Below the pieces are notes generated by a model. That model was not told the DNA's origin. It made no database searches and worked only from the letters and a program-made list of their open reading frames with translations. 64,000 nt of DNA from NCBI RefSeq assembly GCF_950023065.1, contig NC_088680.1:26400559-26464558 (forward strand), given 5' to 3'. The translations under genes were made by a program, and so were the position numbers. The DNA is from Planococcus citri. Its lineage: Eukaryota; Arthropoda; Insecta; Hemiptera; Pseudococcidae. Every line of letters starts with the position of its first letter. The stretch's first letter is position 1. This document shows positions 13,299 through 24,500 of this stretch, piece after piece.

Positions 13299-13690
13299 GG
13301 TGAATCTGTAATCAAGAAGTCACTCAACCATCGAAAATATTTTTCAAGGGTCATGGGGACATTCTGCTGATTACTTCACTAACCATTTGCCATAATGTTG
13401 ACAAATAAAACCTGTACCTATGGTGACTCTTTGGTGACAGATTTGCCAAACTAGTCACCAAGTACAAAATCAATTTAGTACTCGTGGTCACTGCTCGGTT
13501 AATCCGTAACCAAGAAGTCACCAAACCATCGAACATATTTTCCAAGGCCCATAGGGAGATTCTTACTTCACCAACCATTTGCCAAAAGGTCGACAAAAAC
13601 TTGTGTGGTGACTCTTTGGTGACAAATTCGCCAACCAAGTCACCAAGTAGAAAATCGATTGCTGATCGATTATTACGATTAACAATGAGA
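13299..13690. repeat. Tandem duplication, period about 194 bp, two copies
   Basis: Each unit runs: TCTGTAATC or TCCGTAACC followed by AAGAAGTCAC; AACCATCGAA(A/C)ATAT; TTACTTCAC(T/C)AACCATTTGCC; GGTGACTCTTTGGTGACA; then AGTCACCAAGTA(C/G)AAAATC. The first unit starts near 13303 and the second near 13497. Small internal inverted repeats (TTGGTGAC against GTCACCAA) occur in both. The overlapping open frames on both strands are by-products of this repeat. Confidence 0.75.
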
Positions 13691-13699
13691 AAAAACATG

Positions 13700-16600
13700 G
13701 ATAAACATGTTGCCTACCTGTAAACTTGAAGGGACGAGCAGTCAATGAGAAAAATGTTTATCATGGAAATATTGGAAATGAATGATAAGAGCACGATCGT
13801 CAAAAATTACGTCAATTATTTGAACATTTATGGGGAAGAAGGAGGGGAGAGGGTGGGTCTAGAAATTGAATTCAAAATTTAAGAATTTGAAATCAGCATC
13901 ACCCCTTGGAAAACTCGACAACGAATGGTACAAACGAGTTTCTCAATTTTTTGAAATTTGGAGACTGGGATACAGTGGTCCATAATATCAGAAAAAGAAG
14001 TTTGAAAAATCCGACGAACCATAGGATAAACTATTTTTTTTGACAATTGGAGTTAGCAGTGCCTCAGAAAATTTGATAAATCACAGGTTAAAGGAATTTT
14101 TCAGTTGCCAGCACCAGGAGATTTGAATCAAAAAATCAAGTTGAAATTGGGAATCAGCACCTCAAAACAGATAACGATTTTTTTCAATTTTATGAAATTA
14201 GAAGGTCTTATTATGAGGTTTAGGTGCTCGCATGGAAAAAATAAGTTGAAGTATTAGAAATTAGACTCCCTGAAAATCGAAACCAACAAATCACGGATCG
14301 AACCCAATTTTTTGAAAATAGGGGGGGGGGGGGGGTATTTTGAAACTTAGGACACTCAAATCGAAAAATGAGTTGAAATTCGAAACTAGAACTTCACAAA
14401 ATTCAATAGGTAGATTAATAACAGATCTTACAGATCACAGTGATTTTTCAGTTTTTTCAACAATCTGAAGCCTTATTGTTAGGATCAGGACTCGGTGACT
14501 CGAATTAAAAATTAAATTTAAATTTAAATTTAAAATCAGCACCTTGGAAAACCCAACTAATCATTGTTCATATACGATTTGTTCAACTGAATGAAATTAA
14601 GGAACTTATTGTGGGACCCCCATAGGACTATTCGTAATGTCAAACGAGTAAATTAAAATTCGAAAACAGTTTCATCAAAAATACACATGATAATCGATAT
14701 AGGTACCACACTATTTTGATTCCCCCCCCCCCCCCCATTTGACTGAAATTGAAAGGAGGAGACGTACTCATGGCAGGTATCAAAATTCGAGAAAAACAAT
14801 GTGTTCAAAGATTAACTCTGTAGGCTCCTTCTTCATTCTTCCGAGGGAAGGTCACAGATCAAGTGGTTATGATTCTTCAACTAATGAACTTACGATCAGC
14901 AGGTCCAGAACCAGGAGGAATCCAATCAAAATTTTGAGCAAAATCAAGAGTCCCAAGCTCCCAAATTGTTCGTTTTGAGATGAAATGTATCACATGGTAG
15001 CTAGTCCACATGTTAGGTTTCAAAAATGAAAAATAATTCAATAAAGGAGGTAGAGATTTTTAATTAAGTAACAAAATATACTTTTGAAAAAAATATCTCC
15101 AAAAAAATTTTAATTTTTTCTCTAGCAAAGCATTCATCTTTTTCTACGAAGATTGTTTTTGAGATATTTTGAGCAAATTAAAAACATTAAAAATGAATTT
15201 ATTACCTATTTTTGATAAAAAATTTGAAATTTTTTTCTATCAACTTGAGCACTTTTTAGTTTTTAAAATTAGGTTTTGCTTGTTCAGATCCATGGGTATA
15301 TTTTATTTTATTTTATTTTTTTTCAATTGATTTTTTTTCAGAAGCAGGAAAATTAACAAAAATTGACCAGGGTCTCCAAAACTGCTTAAAACTACCACCA
15401 AAATTGATTCAGGAGGTGAAAAATAGGGAATGAATTCAAGTTCAGCTTTTCAAGTTGATGCTCTCAAAAGCGAAACATTTTTTTTTTCAAAAACAATCAC
15501 TGGAGAAAATTTTGGACTTGAATTATTGACAAAAACGGATTATAAAAATTTGCGCCTGAGCCGATCAAGTTTAAAAATTTTATTTTTTTTCAAGAGCATT
15601 CGTTTGCAAAAATGTTGGATTTGAACCACAGAACCAGATTTTAAAATTTGTGCTTTAATCGATCAGAGGGATCACAATCGCGCTAAATCCGAGTTTATAG
15701 TGACTCAGATTCATTTTGGTACTTCTTACCTGCAACAATTTTTCAAAAACTGTAAAATCCCAAAACTCGCAGAGACTCTAGAGTGGCTCGAAACCACTAC
15801 CAAATGGTTCAGAAGGTCAAAATATGGTATCTGTAACTCACATTTCAGCATTCTACCTCAATTTGATCAAATTTTGATTTTTTTCATGGGAAATAGGCTT
15901 ACTTAGAACTTTTAAAAATTTGGTCTCGAGCCCTGGTGGTGTACTTTCAGATGTTTTTTCAAATTTTTGTAGCCTGACTTAAATTTTTTTTTTGTAGGTT
16001 GGGGCATCCTTTCTAAGATAAAAAAAATAATTTTATCAAAGTCCAACAAAAAAAAACAAATAAACGAACTATAATATGCTCTGTTTTGAAGCACAATGTG
16101 AGCGCGGCTTGATAATTTTTTCAACAATTAATAACTTGTGACAACAATATCAGAATTTCAAGGCATCTCATTGGTTAATTGGTAGGTGTTTGTTTGCATA
16201 AAAAAAGAGCAGAGTATTAGTAGGTACTTGAAATCATTTTTATGACTTCAATTTGAAATAAATAATCATAAAATATTCTTGTCGGTACTCGTGCACTTTA
16301 TTGATAACTTCACTCAAATCACTTCAATTTTCTCGCCAACAGAAAGAATTTCTATCAAATACTACTTATTAATTCATCATAGGGCCTTTTCAGCTCATAT
16401 ATGGAAAAATCTACAAAAATCAGTAGGTATTGAAAAATAGATTAAGAATTTTTTTTTGTTTCTCGTTCATCTGATACCTAATTACCTACACTTCAACTCA
16501 ACCTACCCAACCACATCGAAATCAATGCATCGAATACGTTTTCGATGGAACACCCTATAGTTTTACTCGACTATTATTACAAATCCGACAGATCTATTCA

Positions 16601-16885
16601 ATGTGAAAATTTCATTCGAATTAGGTCGGATATTGTGAATAATGCACCTCATCGAGTTGCATCACGATGACTAAGCGGAAATTAATACGTTTTAATGTTT
16701 CAACTTTCAGAAAAAAAATAGAGGAGTAAAAACACGCGATAAATTTAAATATAAATACGTCTTTCCATTCACATGCTAAATAACCCATTATACTAAATGT
16801 ACCTATAGATTCACGTGTACTTACTGTAACGATAATTGCTGAGCTGGAACGCGAAATGGGAACTGGAAACCATCATACCATAGTG
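13700..16885. other. AT-rich intergenic DNA with long G and C runs
   Basis: There is a run of 15 G at 14321-14335 and a run of 15 C at 14722-14736. Between 13890 and 14570 the phrase AATCAGCA(T/C)C, sometimes followed by CTTGGAAAA, recurs loosely, which suggests an eroded repeat. The open frames near 14739-14978, 15430-15624 and 15700-15906 have no motif or splice support. Confidence 0.45.
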
Positions 16886-16889
16886 TAAT

Positions 16890-16963
16890 TTAAACTAGCT
16901 GTGATTTTGGACGAGTACTTTTCTTGCGAGTGGACTTTTTGGAAGCGCGATCCTTGCGACGAC
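16890..16963 (-). CDS. Candidate terminal coding exon with a Lys/Arg-rich C-terminus
   Basis: On the minus strand an acceptor TTTTATTCCAG at 16964 opens a short exon that encodes RRKDRASKKSTRKK and a further nine residues ending in QLV, then TAA (16892-16890). This frame needs a preceding exon ending one base into a codon. A possible donor (CAAG followed by GTTAAT) at the end of the last Schizo exon on the same strand, about 11 kb upstream, leaves exactly that phase, so this could be a distal alternative Schizo tail. It could equally be the last exon of another minus-strand gene. The other two frames are also open here, so the frame is chosen on composition. Confidence 0.3.
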
Positions 16964-18265
16964 CTGGAATAAAACCATTCGCAAAAAATATTAGTATACC
17001 TACTTGTAGTTGAATAGGAGCATGAGGTGAAAATAATCCTAGGATACCAACTAATAGACTACCTATAGAAAATAATTGAGGTATAAAATAAAATCTGTCA
17101 ACTGTACTGTCTTCATCATGATTATATTTTCAATTTCAGAAACCCTCAGAATTAAAAAGAGAAAGGAGGGGAACATCTCGACAAAACATGCTTCCAACAT
17201 TAAAAATAAATAAATAATAGGTATACCTATCTATAATAATAAAATTTCAATAACTAAAGAATTGAGCAGTGAGAAAATCAACCCCCTCACCTTCTCCTGC
17301 CTATTCTTAGAAAAATCTTCACTAAAAGCTAAAACCAACAAAACCTCGACCATTCGACTTCCATGCACATTGCACACTCTCTTTCGAGAATAATTTCACA
17401 TTTCTTCGTAATATTAAATTTCATCTTTGCAATTCAAATATGAATCATTAACTAGAAATTCGGCAAATCATTCGAATAAAACTTGTCTCGCAACGTCACA
17501 TTGTATACAGAGCCAGACTCAAAATACTTTAATATCGCAGGTATACAGAATCGACATGTACTCATTGTAGGTACCTACCCACAAATGAAGGAAGGCACAC
17601 AGGTAGAGGTAGGTACTTAATCTCAAGTTGGAATCTCGATTCATTACCTGGGTCGATATTACGAATATAAAATGGCAACAAAATCGTGACATTGAATCAT
17701 CTCTCAATGATTAATACATTTCACACGATCGAGCCAGAGAAATCAGATTGATATGATTAGTTGTTCCGTGGTTTAAATACCTTCAAAGTAATTTAAAAAA
17801 CGACACACTATCTTATGGACTTTCTCACGAGGACAAACCGATGCTAAGAATTGGAAAAACTCTCTCACGATGACTGATTAATGCAAAATAATACCGGTAA
17901 ATAATTCTTTTATATGTGCGTCATTAATCAAAGATCAAAAATTCAACTTATTTTTACCTCAAAAAGACAAAAAAGACGGTCTTCTTAATCCTAAGGTAGG
18001 TACAACTGAGTTAGTCTACTACTATTTTTTAGGAGTTAACTTGAGATAAATTAAAATCTGCTCGAAACAGCTTCCAAAATCATCTTCTCGAGATGATCCT
18101 GAAAAGAATTAAACAACTTTTGGAATACTTTCTATATTACAAGATATATGAGTGGGAATCCCGTTAATTTTTTTATTTATTCTACTTGAAACTATTCTAT
18201 AATTGGGTAGGTAGTATTAGATTACCTTCTCGTTAATTTAGCAACCCAACTACATACCATTTCAG

Positions 18266-20160
18266 CAGCTCTGCTACCATTAATGCAACAACGTTAACGC
18301 AAAATCCTCCAATGTCAGCTTAGGAATCGCTCAGAGACCTAAGAGTTTGTTCTGTCAATATTTTGGAAACTTCTGCACCAATATGACAGCTCTGCTACCA
18401 TGTTGAGGCTACCATCGCAAAATTGCCACGAAAATTTAAAAAAATTCAGCCACTACCTATTTATGTAAAAATAGCAACTCGATTATTTTAACCACCGTTC
18501 TGCTACCATATTAAGAATGCAACTCAAAAACCAGATGAAGCCGAACTAAAAATCAAGTAGGGTCCTTCAATTTTGTCAAGTTCTTGAATGACTCTCTAAC
18601 CTTCACTTAGGGGTGGGGAGGGGGAGAGAGGAGGAGGAAGAGGGTGTCATTTTGCTTCGATATCAATGGCAGCTCTGCTACCATTTTGAGACCTCCACCG
18701 TAAAAGTTCCACTAAAATTTTGATAATTCAGTTACTAATTCATAATAGCAGCTTGATTATCATAACTAAGGAACCGCAACCACAGTTCTGCTACCATATC
18801 CTCCAATTTCAGTTCAAATTTTTCTGCTAGTTCTCGAATGTACCCTAATCTTGAAGGAGGAAGGGAGAGGGAACAACGGTATTTTGCTTCAACATACAGT
18901 GACAGCTCTGCTACCATTTTGAGGCTGTTACCAATCCACCATAAAAACCTCACCAGTTCTCAAAGTGCACGTGTACGGGAGATAGGGGTGTTCAAAGTTT
19001 TGAGGAAAATAGTAAACTTGAAAGTTGAATCAAAAACTACAAAAATGGTAAGTATACTTACTTACTTTTCAAAGTTTTACCAATTTGTGGGTCTATAGAA
19101 AAAGTTTTTTGGAGATCAGGAGATGTAAGGAGATGTAGTGAAAATCAGTGTTGCCACGTTTTGAGCATCTTCTAAAATTAGCTCAAAGGCGCAGCCAAGT
19201 TATTCTCAAGAAGGGGGTAAAATTAGATTTTTAAGCACAAAATTTCTGAAAACCTTTATTTCTCCATCACATCACATTCATGATCAAAAATTCTGAAAAA
19301 ATCACTCCAGCTAAAGATTACCAGTCTCCTTAAAAGGTGGAAATTGAGCAAATAGACCCATTTTCATCAATTTCACTTCACATTCAATTTTAAGAAGGAA
19401 AGTTCCAATTTTTGAAAATATGGTTTTGAATTGATGGAAATACATTTATGTCCATTTTCTATTTGCACAAAATTTCGACCTTTTAAGAAAAGAAGTTGAA
19501 GTTGTATTTTCTGGTATTCTTTGGAATTTTCAAAATCGAAAATACGAAAAAATGTCACCCAAATTTTTAGATAAGTCAATGAGCATGAAAAGTTGAACTT
19601 GAGGTTATGTTTTCAGACTTTTTGAGCGTGGACCCCATGAGGAATATCATTTTCAATTTTTTCAGCTAATTTTCGGTGCTCAAAAAGGTGGCAACACTGA
19701 TTTTTACCTCATATTCAAAAAGCTCTTCTATGAGCCCACAAACTGACACAAGTTCCAAAAGTGTACCATTTGTAGATTGTTGACCCCACTCGAACTTCAA
19801 CAATAGCCCGGTTTTCCTCAAAATTTTGACCACCCATCGCCTGGCCCTATCTCCCCTATAAATAATGCACTTTGAAAACTGCAGTTTCAGCCATTTGTAA
19901 TCTCTCATCGAGATCCAACCACATAAAAAATATTTTAAAAATCGCCGGCGATTTGACATGGAATGACTCAATGACAACTGGATCATCATAACGATAGCTC
20001 TGCTACCATCTCGAGAATTTAACCCAGGGACAGAATAATGGAAGATGGGCGATTTGAGAGGGGCACATCATGTGAAAGAACCAATCTCTAATAATTGATA
20101 CGAGTTTATACCGCGGATACTTCACAAAATGAGTAAACTCGATGACAGCTCTGCTACCAT
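18266..20160 (+). repeat. Recurring CAGCTCTGCTACCAT motif cluster
   Basis: The 15-mer CAGCTCTGCTACCAT occurs at 18266, 18387, 18670, 18903 and 20146. One-, two- or three-base variants occur at 18495, 18783 and 19995. Spacing is about 110-170 bp in the first six copies. Flanking words are partly shared, such as ATTTTGAGG after the motif and AATTTTGATAATTCAG before the next one. Another copy lies at 62572 with the same flanks, so this is a dispersed repeat family and not a local microsatellite. Confidence 0.75.
18957..19885. repeat. Foldback (inverted-repeat) element, diverged
   Basis: The left arm from about 18957 reads CAAAGTGCA, GGGAGATAGGG and TTTTGAGGAAAA, then AAAATCAGTGTTGCCAC near 19141. 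These words appear reverse-complemented and in reverse order in the right arm: GTGGCAACACTGATTTTT near 19690, TTTTCCTCAAAATTTTGACC near 19812, CCCTATCTCCCC near 19844 and TGCACTTTG near 19867. The arms are about 220 bp with a spacer of about 480 bp. The shared AATCAGTGTTGC word ties it to the larger element at 20.2 kb. Confidence 0.65.
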
Positions 20161-20175
20161 TTTGAAGTAACCATT

Positions 20176-21545
20176 GGGTCATTCCACGTCAATTAGACTA
20201 AGAAGTGGTAGGGGGGTTCGGCGATTTTTTTGAAATTTTTCCTGTAGAAAGACTTTCCGAAGGAATGACCAATGGCGCAAATCGCAGCCCTCTGGCCTGG
20301 CCCATTTTAAAAGACAGCCAGGAGGTGTCAAAGTTTTCAGTGAACCTAAATTATCATCTATTTCAGCAGTGGTTTACTCCATAACCGCGATACGTACCAA
20401 AATGGAACATTTTCCTATAATTAGGGGTTTTGAAAAGCTTTTTGGTGATATCATAAAAATCAGTGTTGCTACTTTTTTTCGTACAAAAAATTAGCTCAAA
20501 AAGTTCTGAAACGAAGGTTTTACATCGTTCCGACTCTCAAAAATTCTGAAAAAATATATTGTGGACAACTTTGCATGCTGAACAACATATTAAAAAATTA
20601 GGATGGTAACATGTTGCAAAGTTGATTATAAAAAATTTAAAGTTTCCGAAAAAATGCGATTTTTTGATTTAAAACATGAAAAAAAGTTTTGATAGGTGAA
20701 GTTGACCCATTTGACCCTTATTTTTACGTATCTGTTGAAAAATTTGAAAAAACCCTTCCTCACACAAAAATCAAAATTCGAGAAATGAAAGAATTTTTAT
20801 TTTTTTGTTGTGAGTGTAATTTTCATCAACTTTGTCATGAAACACGTCAGAAAGAGGTCAAAATATGACAACTGAATAAATTTTAACTTTTTTTGATGTT
20901 TGAAATTGAAAATTGAATTTTTTTGAATTTTGATTTTTTTGTGAGGAGTTTATTTCATCGAGTGAAAGGGGGGTTTCAACTTTTTCAACAGATACGTAAG
21001 AAAAGAGGTCAAATGTGTCAACTTCAACTATCAAAACATTTTTTCATGTTTTAAATAAAAAAATCGCATTTTTTTCGCAAACTTTAAATTTTTTAAAATC
21101 AACTTTGCAACACGTTACCATCTCAATTTTTTAATATGTTGTTCAGCATGAAAAGTTGTCCATAATATATTTTTTTCAGAATTTTTGAGAGTCGGAACGA
21201 TTTGAAAACTACGTTTCGAAACTTTTTGAGCTAATTTTTTGTACGAAAAACAGTGGCAACACTGATTTTTATGATATCACCAAAAAGCCTTTCAAAACCC
21301 TTAATTATGGGAAAATGTTCCATTTTGGTACGTACCGCGGTTATCGAGTAATCCACTGCTGAAATGGATGATATTTTAGGTTGACTGAAAACTTTGGCAC
21401 TCCCTGGCTGCCTTTGAAAATGGGCTAGAGGGCTGCGATTTGCGCCATTGGTCATCCCTTCGGTAGGTCTTTCCACAGGAAAAATTTCAAAAAAATCGCT
21501 GAACCCCCCTGCCACTTCTTGGTCCAGTTGACGTGGAATGACTCC
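20176..21545. repeat. Large foldback element, about 1.37 kb, arms about 570 bp
   Basis: The left end GGGTCATTCCACGTCAA and right end TTGACGTGGAATGACT are inverted copies. The inner sequence matches in reverse complement over almost the whole arm: AAGAAGTGG / CCACTTCTT, AATGGCGCAAATCGCAGCCC / GGGCTGCGATTTGCGCCATT, AAAATCAGTGTTGC / GCAACACTGATTTT, and further inward. The arms meet around a spacer of about 200 bp at roughly 20760-20970. A CCATT is present just outside each end and may be a 5-bp target duplication. No transposase frame is present, so it is non-autonomous. A truncated relative lies at 3845-4690. Confidence 0.85.
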
Positions 21546-21599
21546 ATTACAAAAACTTCCCGAAAATGTCAATACTCCCAAGTTCCAGCACTATTTTGC

Positions 21600-24500
21600 A
21601 ATCTCATGAATCCAACAATGAAACCGTGTAGTGGGAAAGCGTCTAGGGGAGGTAATAAATACTCGTATTATGCTAATGGATAAACCCCTGATCACTTCGG
21701 CTTCAAGTCTTACCCAACAACTATCATCAGTTGCAGCTTCACTACAATACAACCCCCATTCGCAAAAAATCGTTCCATCTAAAAGGAACCAATCTCCGCG
21801 AAATAAAAACTACATAAACCAGAATTCGTTATAATTTATTATACAGTAATACGGTAAAGATATAATAATAGTATTTTAGTACGAACAAAAATTAAAATAA
21901 CTGTTAATGTGATGTTAATGCCAAAAGCTCCATAAAATAACGAGTTACTACGGAATATAAAAATTTCGTAAAAAAAAAAATATTACAAAATTCCTTTATA
22001 CATATCGACTACGTGCTTGAAAACGAATATACTTAATAAAAGAAGAACAAGAAGTCAAGAGTCAGCGAAATTGCACCTAGAACACGAATCTTCCTTCGGT
22101 AGATCTCAAAATACGCTAGAGAATGAAAGTTAATCGTAAAAATGTAGGATACGATAAAATAACGACGTGTGAGCGTTCACAATTTTTTAAAAATCTATAA
22201 AGATACTGAACCGATAGTGGCATAGGAAGGTAGGTACAGGTAGGTAAAGGTATCAGTATATACGAAAATACAAAAATAAAAATTTCAATAGGCCAATAGT
22301 AGCCATAATCAACTAATTAGGCAGTGGTATCAAGCACATGAGCGCCGTAGTACAACAAAACTCATCTTTTTTAATTAAAAAGTCCCTCGAAACGAAAACA
22401 AAAAGAAATCCATTACTGGGTATTAACATCATTTAAGATATACGTACGTAGATAATATATTTAGACTAGAAAATTTGGATAAGTTTTTAAGTAGGTAATG
22501 AAACCATGCGTCCGCCTATGACTAGGTATCTATCTAGCTCGGATCACATATGGTAACGAGTAATTTTGACCATGAATTTTGCGCGCGAATTTGGGTAGCT
22601 ACGTCAGCTCTTTTTATTGTCTCGAGAATGCAGTCGGAAAAAGAAAAAAATCCATCGACTACGTCGTACTGCATATTTTCTCTCTTAAAAAATTAAGTTA
22701 CATGAAATAAGCAAATTTAAAAATTCTGCCATGTAAAATGTAAACAAGAAGAAGACCTTACTAACTACGATATGAATAAAGATATGATTATTTCTAATTT
22801 GTGACTACGCTTAATCCAATCAATCGTTATCAAATAATTAAAATAAAACGAAGCAACACTATAAGTACATACTATAGCGAACCGGAAGCGACTCATAATG
22901 CGTACATTAATCACATAGATTTCTCGTAGAATCCATAAATAGTACGATGATTCTCAATATTACATACACAAATGTACAAAATGTATTTTTTTTTCAAATT
23001 TTCAACGCGATACTATTCATGTAGTAAGTAAACGTGTGTAAGATAAAGACAGAAGAATTCAAAAAATGCACCCATTAAGTATTTCAATAGTCTGCTTCAT
23101 TTTAACCAATTTCTTGGGATATGAGGAGAAGTAAATTATCGATCATCGGAGTCTTCTATTTCTCACTTTTTATTGGCATGAAATGAAAAGAAACATGGAA
23201 AAAGAAAAATCCTTACACTCATTTGAGATTTAAAAAAAAATACATTCCGTTTTTTTTAATTGCACAGACTGAACCAGCAATCGACATTTGGATAGGACAC
23301 GTTTTGAATCCCCCCCTCCCATCATTCTCTTTCAAAGGAGAAACAAATCGCTAGAAAATACCACTCTAATTCCAAAATCGATAATTTTCCACAGCAGATG
23401 AGCAACGTCAATCAAATCACATAATTCTTTATGTACTTCTCCGTTTTCTAACAATTCTTCTCAGAAAAATAAAATTCAAATGAAGTCACACTTAAAACAT
23501 TGCCAATGCTAATTTTATCAAAATACGTAAGTGTACGTGAAATCAGATAAATCCGTACTAAATGAAACGTAAAAAATGGCAAAATTCAGATTCAATTTCA
23601 TGAACTAATTAAATTTAATCTGAAAACTGACCACATTCAATTACTTGTAATTTTAATAAGTTTTTTTCCTCATAAAATAAAGTAAGTTAATTCAAATAAA
23701 ATTGACGTAAGCGATTAATTTGATTTCAGAATTATGTGAATTTTAGTGCACAGGTACCTATAATTATTTTTGTATCATGATACGAGTATGAACTTCCACT
23801 CATATTTTTAAATTATATTTTGTTCAAAAAAGGGCAGTTGTTTAGAAAACAGTACATCGCGATTCAATTTATTGTAGAATAAAGTTCCATAGAAATCTAT
23901 GAAGTGAACATATTAGGTACTTACTCAAAAAAGATCAATAAAATTACTATTTTTTAAAAAAAAGATAACGAAAAAAATTACTCACGAATTTCTACTATGT
24001 ACTTTAAATGGTTGAAAATTAATAGAAAGTTGAAATGAACCAAATTACATAAATTTATGTTTCACTTTTGGTTTTCAAAAATTGAAAATGAAGAAATTTG
24101 GAGAATTATTTTGGGATTTAAAAATAATAATATTTGAGTAAAATACATTCAAAAAATTAAATTCATAAGAAAACTGGTTAAAAATAACGCAAAAATCGTG
24201 AAATGAAAAAATCTTTCAAGACTGTTCAAAATAGGGCAAAAAGTTTCCAAAATACCTAAAATTCATCTTTAAAAATTTTTCATAATAACGTCTTAGAATT
24301 TATGAAAAAAAAAGTAACTTTTTGGTTGTAATGGGAGGGGGAGAGGATGGACGAATTTCAACGATTTTTTAACTTCAAGAAACTTTCAAAACTACTTACG
24401 TACTTATCATCCTCTCCCCTCTCATTTTTAGACCACTTTTACGATGATTTAAATAATTTCGATAACGTTTCTTGCAATTCTGTAACATTTTAACAAGTTT

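Noticed and set aside
13351..13745. Overlapping frames on both strands
   Set aside because: Produced by the 194-bp tandem duplication; the peptide repeats mirror the DNA repeat.
21231..21581. 116-codon minus-strand frame
   Set aside because: It is one arm of the foldback element read through; the other arm and the 3.8 kb copy do not keep the frame.
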